Source: Molossus alvarezi | Lineage: Eukaryota > Chordata > Mammalia > Chiroptera > Molossidae | DNA: 64,000 nt | Direction: 5' to 3' | Assembly: GCA_037176705.1 (NCBI GenBank) | Contig: CM073886.1 | Location: 21,065,501 to 21,129,500 of the forward strand | In this document: positions 55,052 to 64,000 of the stretch, piece after piece | How the letters are laid out: every line of letters begins with the position of its first letter | Numbering within the stretch: position 1 is the first letter of the stretch | Made by a program: the position numbers and the translations under genes | The notes under the pieces: model-generated | Database searches by the model: none | Told to the model about the DNA's origin: nothing | The model's input: only the letters and a program-made list of their open reading frames with translations

Positions 55052-55103
55052 GGGAGATTTTAATGTGCAGCCAGTATTAAATGACCTAGAACCACCAGCT
55101 TAG
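55052..55103 (+). repeat. MER5A-like MITE, right part
   Basis: gggagattttaatgtgcagccagtattaaatgacctagaaccacc completes the element begun at 40163. Confidence 0.75.
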
Positions 55104-55154
55104 ACCTACGAAACTTCTTTCCAAATATCCTCCCCTCACTTCCAGCATCACCAG

Positions 55155-55262
55155 CACCTACAGCAGGGATCCTCAAAGTGAGGTCCCAGACTCGCAGCAC
55201 CAGCAGCACCTGGGGACTAACAATGCAGGTTCTCAGGCTCTACTTCAGCACTGCTGTAGGTG
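55155..55262 (+). repeat. MER5-type hAT MITE fragment
   Basis: cagggatcctcaaagtgaggtcccagactcgcagcaccagcagcacctgggga ... atgcaggttctcaggc. Confidence 0.65.
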
Positions 55263-55799
55263 GGAGAACCACTGTCCTACGAATGTCTGATGGCGGGTCC
55301 ACCTGTCTGCTCCGAACGTGTCTTCCTGCCTCTGGCCACACCCCATCCAATCCTTGTTTATTCTGGAGGAGAGTGAGTTTCCAGAAAAGCCAAGCTGACT
55401 AGCGTGCTCATCTACTTACAACATTCCAAGGCTCCCCACTGCCCTCCAACCCGTAGCAGAGCTTACAGTCACCTTGAGGTCTGAACCTTCCCAGACGGTC
55501 CCTAGTGTCTGGAAGGACGAAAGTCAAAGAAGGAGAGTTGTTTTCTATCAGGTGCTCTGGTAGCAGGGACTGAAATCAGGACTTTCTGATGATCTGGAGG
55601 GAGTTTTCTGACTTTTTCTGTGCTAACTAGAAAGTTCAGCACTCCAGAGCCCTCGTTATTGGAAAGTTTTATTAGGCTCCTTGACGTCTTGATCACGTTA
55701 CCCTTCAAGGTGCTCATAGAAGTTCTGGGGCACAAGTGTAGGGAAAACCCTGGCATGATTCTGCATCCTCCAGCATTCTCCTCTCTCCTACCCATCAGA
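55263..55799. other. Unique spacer
   Basis: No recognised repeat or gene, apart from L2-like words near 55330-55500. Confidence 0.35.
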
Positions 55800-55987
55800 T
55801 CCGGGGTTCCCAACCTTGTCTGCTTACTGGAATCACCTGGGGGCTTATGAAGACACTGACACCTGAGTCCCATGCCCAGAGACTCTATTTTCATTGGTTT
55901 GGGGGCAGCCTGGGCACTAGGGTTTTTAAAAGCACCCCATCCCTTCCCCTAATGAACCCAATGGCAGCCAAGGTTGAGAACTTCTGA
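55800..55987 (+). repeat. MER5A MITE, near complete
   Basis: Starts ggttcccaaccttgtctgcttactggaatcacctgggggc and ends ccaatggcagccaaggttgagaacttctga. Its roughly 188-bp length and inverted ends fit MER5A. Confidence 0.85.
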
Positions 55988-56310
55988 ATTTGGCCTGAGA
56001 TCTGTTCTTTGAGTCCAGAAAGCCTATTTAACAAGAGGTAGAAGAATTGTTTTCTTTGTTTGTGGAATAGGGTGTCTCTGGGTCCAGCTGTCTGAGCCAT
56101 TGCTGATGCCAATCTGACACAAGGCTGGGGGGATCTGGATCTCGGAGGCATCCTGGCAAGCCCACCCAAAGGGGTATGGGTTGGATCTAACACTAATTAC
56201 GTTCCACACAGTTTTACTTTTTTTCATCTTTCAGGATAACTGGCATTGTTATCTTGACATCACAGACCATTCAACTGGGATTTGGTGAGCTTTTTAAGGC
56301 TACCTTTCAT
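55988..56310. other. Unique spacer
   Basis: No recognised repeat or gene. Confidence 0.4.
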
Positions 56311-56314
56311 CAGG

Positions 56315-56489
56315 AACTTTAACCTTTGCCAAGTGCTTTACATCCATTTCCTCAGTGAATGACGACATGAGATACAGATGTTCTCATAGGTGAAGAACTA
56401 GGGGCTCAGAGAAGCAAGGGTTACATGACTAAGGTCACACAGCTTTTGGAGGCAAATGAACCTGGATTTGAGACCCTAGATCCCTTTTA
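56315..56489 (-). repeat. MIR SINE
   Basis: Reverse MIR: gtgctttacatccatttcctcag, gaactaggggctcagagaagcaaggg, gaacctggatttgagaccc. Confidence 0.85.
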
Positions 56490-56708
56490 TTAAAAACTTT
56501 TTTTTCCCTTTATTGATTTTAGAGAGAGAGGAAGGGAGAGGGAGAGAGAGAGAGAAACATTGATGAGAGAGAACATCGATTGGCTGCCTTCTGCATGCCC
56601 CCGACTGGGGACTGGGTCCACAATCTGGGCATGTGCCCTGACGGAATCGAATCGGTGACCTCTTGGTGCATGGGTTGATGCTCAACCACTGAGCCACACT
56701 GGCCAGGT
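56490..56708 (-). mobile_element. Ves SINE
   Basis: Reverse Ves with exact 18-bp duplication gaccctagatccctttta at 56472-56489 and 56709-56726. Confidence 0.95.
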
Positions 56709-56764
56709 GACCCTAGATCCCTTTTAAAAATAACCCTAAACTCCAGCTTCCCAGCCCTCTCTAA

Positions 56765-57009
56765 TTTTTTTTTTTATCCTCACCTGAGGACATTTTTGCA
56801 TTTATCTTCAGATAGAGCAGGAGGGAGAGAAGGAGGAAGAGAGAGAGAAACATCGATGTGAGAAAGACACATCAAATGGCTGCCACCCACACAACCCCAA
56901 CCTGGCCGGGGACAAACTGCAACTGAGGTATGTGCCCTTAGCGGGCACTGAACCTGGGTCTCTCTGGTCAGCGGGCCGCCGCTCTAACCACTGAGCGACT
57001 GGCCAGGGC
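56765..57009 (-). mobile_element. Ves SINE
   Basis: Reverse Ves with exact duplication agccctctctaa at 56753-56764 and 57010-57021. Confidence 0.95.
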
Positions 57010-57021
57010 AGCCCTCTCTAA

Positions 57022-57520
57022 CCTTTATTTCGAACGTTAAGCACACACTCAAAAGCAAAACTTTTAAGTTGGATGCAAAGGATCTGCAATTTAGCCTTGT
57101 ATGCAGTTTTTACCTTAGCAATTTCAGCGGTCCCAGGAAAGGTTCTAATTGTCGTTTGCGGACACGTTGGAAATCACGTTAGTCAAAATTACTTTATGTA
57201 ATAAACTCTTAGATCAATTCTTGTTGCAATGAGCTGAAATTAGATTTTTACTCTTCCCATATGTAATGCCTTCAATGCAGTGATGAATTACCAAGTCAGC
57301 AGTTGTCTGGCATTTCAATGCCGGGCGCAGCGTGGTACAGCGTCCTTGTTTGTGGAGGCAAAGCAGACCTACCCAAGTGCACTTTTTAATTTCTCGGGGC
57401 TGTTTGATAGAGACTTTCTTCTTTATTCAGGGAGAATTTGCCATTTGAACATTTAGATTCATTTGTTTTCAAAAATCTCTCTTGGGTCACCGTGTGAATA
57501 GGAATGACTATGCGCACACG
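57022..57520. other. Unique spacer, clean of repeats
   Basis: No recognised repeat or gene. Compositionally even, without simple repeats; a candidate for conserved non-coding sequence (inference). Confidence 0.35.
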
Positions 57521-57524
57521 CGGA

Positions 57525-57625
57525 TACATTGTGTGACTTGGGGCAAGGCACACTGTCTCCCTGGGTGCTCCTTCTGTTTCCTGGTCTTTGAAATGAAAGG
57601 ATTAGATCAGGTAGGCTGCTGTTCG
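57525..57625 (+). repeat. MIR fragment
   Basis: attgtgtgacttggggcaaggcacactgtctccc ... tttcctggtctttgaaatgaaagg. Confidence 0.7.
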
Positions 57626-58279
57626 CCGAAATTCTGTAGATGGTACTAGGTGTTAAGAATTGTTCCTTTTCTCCTCTGTTCTGCCCCAGACCATAAAGTA
57701 AGAACTTACCCTAACAGGCCTGCCTGCTCGAGGGAATACATGACCCTAAGCTCCTGTAACTGGGCTTGTCATTCTTCGGACCTTGTTCACGGGCTGGGGA
57801 CACAGCATCATCTGAACGCTGACCTGAACGCCCACAGTGATTTCTTATTGTCCTTGTCAGGATGCAGGCCAGCTGAAGTCCTTCAGCGGGAGACAGATGA
57901 GGCGCCTACAACACCCGGTGTCCAGTTCTACAGCGCCCCCTCCTTGTAAAGCGAACGTTTTCTCATTCTGTGGTGACCCTATCTAGTCCTAGTTGTTACT
58001 ATTCCTGGACTCAAAGACCAGTTTTTTCTGGTAATAATATGGCCACTCACCTTTATTTGGCTAGTATTTGCCTGATGTATATTTGTCCAACTCTTTACTT
58101 TCAATCTTTCTGTGTTTTTATAGTTCATTTTCTTTCTTTCTTTTTTTAAAGAGAGAGTTTTTCTCTGGTCTGTAAAAATCAAGATTTTTTTTCTTATTTT
58201 TTCTGTCTCATGATATAAGGAATAGCCTCTGTTTTTACTCTTTAAGTGGTTATCTTTGAAATTTTACTAAGCACATGAA
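57626..58279. other. Unique spacer
   Basis: No gene recognised. The T-rich right half may be old LINE sequence but is not assignable. Confidence 0.35.
57933..57946 (-). promoter_or_regulatory. CTCF-like motif (minus, weak)
   Basis: The reverse complement caaggagggggcgc fits the CTCF core at 12 of 14 positions. It is in convergent orientation to the motifs at 24837 and 37850. Confidence 0.3.
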
Positions 58280-59029
58280 ACTTCATAGTCTTTTTTTAAA
58301 AAACTCATCTTTATTGCTGAATGTAATGCAGATATCCCCTACTTTTCCCCCCATTGACCTCCTCCCGCCTTCCCCACACTATTGTTGGTGACCATTGCTT
58401 ATGCATATATGCATAGAAGTTCTTTGGTTTATCTCATCCCACCTCCCTCCCTCATTCCCTTTGAGGTTCATCAGTCTAACAACCAATTTGTACTTCTTAT
58501 TCCTTCACCTTTTTCACCCATCCTCCCAGCCCCCGCCCATCTGGAGAGCAACAAAATTTCTCTGTATTTAGGAGTCTGTTTCTCTTCTGCTTGCTCATTT
58601 TGTTTGTAGATTCAATTGTTGATAGATATGCAATAATTGCCATTTTATTTTTCACATTTTTGTTCTTGTCCTTCAAGAAGACCCTTCTACATACTGGTTT
58701 GGTGGTGGTGAACTCTTTTAGCTTTTTCCTGTCTGGGAAACTCTTGATATGTCCTATGTCCATCGATTTTATTTATTTTATTTTTTAAAATTATTTTTAT
58801 TAATTTGTTTTTGTTACAGAATTTCTCCTTTTTCCCTCATTGACACCCTCCTCCCCAACCCTCCACCCCTTCCCCAGCTTTGTTGTCTATGTCCATTGGT
58901 TATGTATACATGCATATAAGTTCTGTGTTTTATCTCCCCCCACCCAACATCTCCTCTTCTGGGCTTTGTCAGTCTGTACCCCACTTTCATATCTCTGGGT
59001 CAATTTTGTTCATCAATTTGTTTAGTTTA

Positions 59030-60139
59030 TTATATTCCACAAATAAGTGAGATCATGTGATATTTGTCTTTCTTTGCTTGGCTTGTTTCGCTTAGCATAA
59101 TACTCTCCAGGTCCCTCCATGTCATCTCAAAGGATAAGAGATCTTTCTTTCTTACAGCTGCATAGTACTCCATTGTGTACATGTACCACAGCTTTTTTAT
59201 CCACTCATCTACTGATGGACACAACTTGGGCTGTTTCCAGATCTTAGCTATTGTAAATAATGCTGCTATGAATATAGGGGTACATATATTCTTTCTGACT
59301 GGTGTTTCAGGCTTCTTAGGGTATATTCCTAGAAGTGGGATCACTGGATCAAATGGCAGATCAATTTTTAATTTTTTGAGGTAACACCATATTGTTTTCC
59401 ATAGTGGCAGCATCAGTCTGCATTCCCACCAGCAGTGTACTAGAGTCCCCTTTTCTCCACACTCTTACCAACACTTGTTGTTTGATGATTTGTTGATGGT
59501 GGCCATTCTGACAGGTGTGAAGTGATACCTCATAATTGTTTTAATTTGCATTTCTCTGATGATTAGTGATGTTGAGCATTTCTTCATATGTCTCTTGGCC
59601 ATTTGTATGTCCTGTTTGGAGAGGTGTCTATTTAGGTCCTCTGCCCATTTTTTAATTGGGTTCTTTGTCTTTCTTTTATTGAGTTGTATGAGTACTCTAT
59701 ATATTTTGGAAATTAATCCCTTATCTGATACATCATTGGCAATTATGGTCTCCCATATGGTGGGTCTCTTCATTTTGATGGTTGTTTCCTTTGCTGTATA
59801 GAAGCTTTTTAGTTTGATATAGTCCCATGTGTTTATTTTTTCCTTTGTTTCTCTTGCCTTCGGTGTGGTATCAGTGAAAATGCTGTTGCGTATGATGTTT
59901 GAAATTTTGTTGCCTACATTTTCTTCTAGAATTTTTATGGATTCATGAGTTACATTTAAGTATTTTATCTATTTTGAGTTTATTCTCATGTATGGTGTGA
60001 GTTGGTGGTCTAGCTTCATTTTTTTTTTTGCAAGTAGCTGTCTAATTTTCCCAACACCATTTGTTGAAGAGACTGTCTTGACTCCACTGTATGCTCTTGC
60101 ACCTTTGTCAAATATTAATTGAGCATATTGTCTTGGGTC
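59030..60139 (-). pseudogene. L1 ORF2 C-terminal part (uninverted)
   Basis: 59030-59413 keeps the clean C-terminus ([20 protein letters not shown] to KDKYHMISLICGI). Further upstream blocks ([20 protein letters not shown], 59465-59773) are in other frames. Confidence 0.88.
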
Positions 60140-61113
60140 AATAAATGTGATACACCACATAGACAAAATGAAAGATAAAAACCATATGATTATATCTATA
60201 GATGCTGAAAAAGCATTTGATAAAATCTAGCACCCATTTTTGATAAAAACACTCAGCAGTGTGAGAATAGAGGGATCATATCTCAACATAAAAAAAGCCA
60301 TATATGAAAAACCTACAGCCAACATCATAGTCAATGGGCAAAAACTAAAAGTATTCCCCTTAAGAGCAGGAACAAGACAGGGATACCCACGTTTGCCACT
60401 CTTATTCAACATAGTACTGAAAGTCTTAGCCACAGCAATTAGACATGAAGAAAAAATAAAGGGGATCCAAATTGGAAAGGAGGAAGTGAAACTGTCATTG
60501 TTTGTAGGTGACATGATATTATACATAGAAAACCCTAAAGACTCCATCAAAAATCTTCTAGACTTAGTAAATGAATTTGGCAAAGTAGCAGGATACAAAA
60601 TTAATGTGAAGAAATTGACGACATTCTTATACACCAATGATGAACTCACAGAAAGAGAAACTAAGAAAACAATACCATTTACCATCACAGCAAAAAAAAT
60701 TAAGATACCTAGGAATAAAATTAACCAAAGAAGTAAAGAACCTCTTCACAGAAAACTACAGGTCATTGAAAAAAGAAATAGAGGAAGATATGAAAAAGTG
60801 GAAGCACATACCTTGTTCATGAATCGAAAGAATTTTAAAATGTTCATACTACCCAAAGCAATCTATAGATTCAATGCAATCTCCATCAAAATACCAATGA
60901 CATATTTCACAGAACTAGAACACAGTCCAAAAGTTTATATGGAACAAAAAAAGACCCCAAATAGCCACAGCAATCTTAAAAAAGAAGAACAAAGTAGGAG
61001 GGATCACATTACCAGATATCAGGTTATACTACAAAGCCACTGTAATCAAAACAGCCTGGTACTGGCACAAGAACAGGCAGATAGATCAATGGAACAGAAC
61101 AGAGAACCCAGAA
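60140..61113 (+). pseudogene. L1 reverse-transcriptase fragment (inverted part)
   Basis: A 294-codon frame is open from 60240 but is not a working protein. It covers RT palm to thumb ([40 protein letters not shown]), the catalytic FADD is changed to FVGD, and after about residue 150 it runs in a shifted frame (the true frame, [16 protein letters not shown], is read at 60637-60822). No initiation region or C-terminus is in this segment. Confidence 0.88.
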
Positions 61114-61437
61114 ATGTCCATTGATTTTAAATGATAGCTTGCAGGATAGAGTAGTCTTGGTTGTAGGTCGTTTCTTTTCATAACTTTGAATATCTCTTGC
61201 CACTGCCTTCTGGCCTGCAAAGTTTCTTTTGAGAAATCAGCTGACAGTCTTATGAGAGCACCTTTGTAGGTTAAAAACTGCTTTTCTCTTGCTGCTTTTA
61301 AGATTCTGTCTTTGTATTTAACCTTTGGCATTTCGATGATGATGTGTCTTGGTGTGGACTTCATAGTCTTAATGTGCATCTTGTGACTGTTACCACCTCC
61401 GGCCCTGTCTGAACCCACAAAGACCATGGAATATTTT

Positions 61438-61694
61438 TTTTTTTTTTTTTTTAATCCTCACCTGAGGACATTTTTCCATTTTTTTGTACAGATAGAGTGG
61501 GAGGGAGAGAGAGGAAGAGAGAGAGCGAGAGAAACATCGACGTGAAAGGGACACATCGAGTGGCTGCCACCCGCACGACCAACCAGGGCCGGGGACAAAC
61601 TGCAACCGAGGTACATGCCCTTAGCGGGAACCGAACCCGGGTCTCTCCGGACCGCAGGCCGACGCTCTAACCGCTGAGCCAAACCGGCCAGGGC
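61438..61694 (-). mobile_element. Ves SINE, well-preserved copy
   Basis: Complete reverse Ves with intact B-box antisense (gcgggaaccgaacccgggtc) and head (gagccaaaccggccagggc). Exact 18-bp duplication aagaccatggaatatttt at 61420-61437 and 61695-61712. Perfect flanks and several intact CpGs suggest a recent insertion. Confidence 0.96.
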
Positions 61695-61712
61695 AAGACC
61701 ATGGAATATTTT

Positions 61713-62035
61713 AACCCAACTCATCTCCCTACTACTTTATATGCTCTTATTGCCCAGGGTTTCAGTTCTGCCTTTTCATGAAATCTGCTAATTAGACGAT
61801 TACATTGGGAATGCAGTGACTACCTCGATTTCTTGACATGTTTACCTCTCTGCCCCACCTCGTCATTTCTTTTTCAGGCCTTCCTGTCTAAGATCATTTT
61901 TATTCTGCCTGAAATATATTCCGTAGAAGTTCTTTTAGTTGGACTGCTGGTGGTTAAAGCTTTGAGTTTTTGTTGGTCTGAAATGCCCTTATTTGGCCTT
62001 CGTTCTTGAGATATAGTTTTGTCAAATTTGCTGCT
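61713..62035. other. Spacer, possibly old LINE 5' remnants
   Basis: Phrases such as cttttagttggactgctggtgg near 61935 look LINE-like, but assignment is uncertain. Confidence 0.3.
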
Positions 62036-62037
62036 GT

Positions 62038-62245
62038 AGACTGAATGTTTGGGTCCTCCTGCAATATTCTTATTTTGAAACCTAAGCCCCAATGTGATGG
62101 TATTGGGAGGTGGAGGCCCTTGGTAGGTCAGTAGGTCATAAGGGTGGAGCCCTCAGGAATGGGATTAGTGCCTTTAATAGAGACCCCGAAAGCTCCCTGC
62201 CCCTTCTGCCATGTGAGGACATAGCAAGATAACCCTCTATGAAAA
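62038..62245 (+). mobile_element. MLT1/MaLR-type LTR, 5' half
   Basis: gtagactgaatgtttgggtcctcctgc ... aacctaagccccaatgtgatggtattgggaggtggaggcc ... cataagggtggagccctcaggaatgggattagtgcc ... tgccatgtgaggacatagcaag. Confidence 0.75.
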
Positions 62246-62260
62246 AAGAAGCTGTATTTT

Positions 62261-62334
62261 TATTTCTAGGATATCTTTTATTCTTTTAAAAATTAAACTT
62301 ATTGAGGTGACATTATTTCTAAGATATCTTCTAT
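62261..62334. repeat. Tiny insertion with long flanking duplication
   Basis: A 21-bp direct repeat (starting tatttcta) at 62261-62281 and 62314-62334 differs at two positions and encloses 32 bp that include cttattgaggtgacat, like the last bases of an old L1. Confidence 0.65.
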
Positions 62335-62995
62335 TTACATTGGACATTAGCCAAAAAAATCCCTACTAGCTCTTGTGAGACAGTAACTTATGGCTAAATA
62401 CTGACCATACAAGGGTGAATGTGCGGGGACTATGATATGGCGGAGGCTCTGCACGGCTGTGCAACCGGGTGTGTGGAAGAGGGGATGGCCGTGGGGAGGG
62501 CGAAGGCCCGGAGCTCCCCTTGCTAGTTTCGGAGAACATTCCCAGTGTGTTACCCTGCGGTGCATCGGGGCACCCTGTTTTCAAGCAGCGTCAGAACTTT
62601 ATCAGGTGTGGGGGGATGCGGAGAGAGGATACTGTCCCGCACACAGCGCAGGCAATGATTCATAGAGACACGTTCCTTCTTTCCCAGAGATGACATTCCA
62701 GTGGAGGGGACAGACCACTTCAAGGAAGGGAGGAAGTGAAAACAGGTAATTTGTTGTTGCAATCGGTTCTATGAAGTAGGCTGAGGCCTGGAGAGTGCGG
62801 AAGGGGTGGTTAGGTGGAGTGGAAAAGAAAGGCGTCTCTGATGAGATTCTTTTGAGCTGGAACCTGAAGGCGGAGGGGGGTGTCTCTGCACAGAGCTGAA
62901 GAGAGTGCTCCGAGCAGATGTGGTGAGACAGCATAAAGGTGAGGGGGATGGGATATCAGCAACAAGTGACGGAGAGGATACCTGTGTGTTTGACA
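62335..62995. other. Unique spacer with an ancient-repeat trace
   Basis: Unrecognised apart from 62840-62930 (gatgagattcttttgagctggaacctgaagg), which resembles the family at 31545-32010. Confidence 0.35.
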
Positions 62996-62997
62996 CT

Positions 62998-63690
62998 GCA
63001 TCCGTTATCTGTTTCTTCCTACCAAATTACCACAGTCTTGGCACTGAAAACATAGTTGTGATCGTGTAGAGGGCCAGAGGGTCAGCAATTTGCTCAAGGC
63101 TTCACTGGGGCCCCTGCTCAGGGCTGCAGTCAGGGTATTGGCCGGGTGGCATTTTTTTTTGTCTCAAGGCTCAACTGGACAAGGGTCTGTCTGCAACCTC
63201 GTTCAGGTTGTTGGCAGAATCTATTTCCTTGTGGATGGGTGACTGAGGGCCCTGGCATTTTCCTCATTGTTGGCTACAGGCAGCTCTCAGATCCTAGAGT
63301 CTGAAGTTTTTAGATTCCCCTGGCAACCTTTTGCCATATGGATTTCCATCATATGACTCTCTATTTCATCAAGCCAACAAGGAGGACCTCTCAGCTCAGG
63401 GTCATCCCAGTCCTTCCTGTAAGAGCCTTCACCTGATTATGTAAGACCCACCCAGGATGATCTCCCTATTGTGAACTCAGAATTAACTGGGACCTCCATT
63501 ACATCTACATAATTTCTTCACTGTTGTCATATTATATTGGCTAAGGCAAGTCCCACTCACCCACAAAGGGAGGAGATTTACAACCCGTGAGCATCAGGGC
63601 AGAGGTCATGGGGCTTGTCTTAGAATTCTTCCTCCCATAGGTACACTGTAATGAGATTGGGACTGTATGCCAGGCACTGCTAGTTGCCTG
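62998..63690 (-). mobile_element. MaLR/ERVL-class LTR-like relic
   Basis: The plus strand reads gttatctgtttcttcctaccaaattaccacag ... ctcaaggcttcactggggcccctgctcagggctgcagtcagggtattgg ... caaggaggacctctc ... ttatattggctaaggcaagtcccactcaccc, the text of a common mammalian LTR in reverse. Confidence 0.6.
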
Positions 63691-63779
63691 CTCAATATTT
63701 AACCTTCTTTCTTTCTTATCAATAAAACCCTGATTTTGTTCAGGAGGCAAAATGCCCATCTAAGAAGACTTGGCTTCCC

Positions 63780-64000
63780 AGGCAGATGTCTTAAAGTTAT
63801 CATTGGTGATGTGACATAGTTCTGGCTAATGACCTGTAAGTGAAAAGAAATCTAAAAAGAAGTTATTCCTTTCCTGATGAAAAGGGACAGACTCAACTGG
63901 CATGTGCCTTTTCTCCTTTGCTTCTTTCCCTTTTTACTGCCTGGAACTTGGGCACAATACCTGGAGGTGGAGCTGCCATATTGTGACCATGAGGCTTCTT
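63780..64000 (+). mobile_element. ERVL-class LTR fragment (runs off the window)
   Basis: gtgacatagttctggctaatgacctgtaagtg ... cttctttccctttttactgcctggaac ... ggtggagctgccatattgtgaccatgagg resembles a recurrent mammalian LTR. Right end cut by the window. Confidence 0.5.

Larger units (their letters stand above)
58772..61113. mobile_element. 5'-inverted (twin-primed) L1 inside HAL1
   Basis: The 3' part (58772-60139) is on minus: poly(A)-side T-rich end, 3' UTR and ORF2 C-terminus. The 5' part (60140-61113) is the adjoining upstream ORF2 segment, flipped to plus. The two parts meet in L1 within a few bases (both near gagaacccagaaatgg). Target duplication atgtccatYgatttta at 58756-58771 and 61114-61129, 15 of 16 identical. 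Confidence 0.93.
58293..61357 (-). mobile_element. HAL1, 5'-truncated, split by an L1
   Basis: Minus-strand HAL1: 3' UTR (58300-58620) then ORF1 C-terminal sequence (GHIKSFPDRKKLKEFTTTKP near 58700), resuming at 61114 with ORF1 sequence (plus-strand text cttctggcctgcaaagtttcttttgagaaatcagctgac) until truncation at 61357. Exact 13-bp duplication acttcatagtctt at 58280-58292 and 61358-61370. Confirms the ORF1-to-3'UTR layout of the intact copy. Confidence 0.9.

Noticed and set aside
60240..61124. 294-codon frame that looks like an intact reverse transcriptase piece
   Set aside because: Inverted L1 fragment. The FADD motif is mutated to FVGD and the second half is in the wrong frame; the end reads into the host HAL1.
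61600..61694. tRNA-like sequence with A and B boxes
   Set aside because: It is the tRNA-derived head of the Ves SINE. It lacks a proper cloverleaf acceptor stem and continues into SINE body; the same applies to all Ves copies.

Overview
The window is non-coding nuclear DNA from a bat, most likely a vespertilionid. The diagnostic is about 27 copies of the tRNA-derived Ves SINE (head reading roughly CCCTGGCC-GGTTTGGCTCAGTGG, tail near TCCTCGGGTGAGGAT). They sit on a typical mammalian background of MIR, L2, MLT1/MaLR-type LTRs, MER5-type hAT MITEs and L1. I found no exon, processed pseudogene, tRNA or rRNA gene of the host that I could support. The stretch is probably intergenic or a large intron.

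Layout. 1-8 kb: Ves, MIR and LTR relics in unique DNA. 8.2-10.1 kb: the 3' half of an L1 (minus). 10-13.3 kb: MIRs, a 131-bp direct duplication and an L1 3' end (plus). 13.7-16.8 kb: a patchwork of LTR and DNA-transposon relics carrying a perfect 34-bp inverted repeat. 17-40 kb: mostly unique DNA with Ves, MIR, LTR and simple repeats, plus a CpG-rich patch with a CTCF-like site near 37.85 kb. 40.3-55.05 kb: a 14.7-kb stack of retrotransposons inside one MER5A-like MITE. 55-58 kb: MER5, MIR and Ves. 58.3-61.4 kb: a second HAL1, split by a 5'-inverted (twin-primed) L1. 61.4-64 kb: a well-preserved Ves and LTR relics.

The centrepiece is a full-length HAL1 ('half-L1') at 40.30-42.46 kb on the minus strand. 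It has a roughly 850-bp CpG-containing 5' UTR starting with a YY1-like motif, one uninterrupted 313-codon ORF1 (coiled coil, RRM, C-terminal domain), no ORF2, and a G-rich 3' UTR with AATAAA. The 5'-truncated HAL1 at 58.3-61.4 kb has the same ORF1-to-3'UTR junction. The design is therefore a family and not a deleted L1. Its 3' UTR resembles that of the neighbouring L1s, which fits mobilisation in trans by L1 ORF2 protein.

The two long L1s behind it (42.46-48.72 and 48.72-55.05 kb) have broken ORFs and different 5' UTRs, each with its own tandem repeat. One pair of target-site duplications (gggagatttt at 40293 and 55052) brackets the whole stack. This implies serial insertion into the poly(A) tail of the preceding element, with loss of the 3' end of the oldest L1. 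Two other loci show Ves SINEs inserted repeatedly at the same target, leaving three copies of the duplication.
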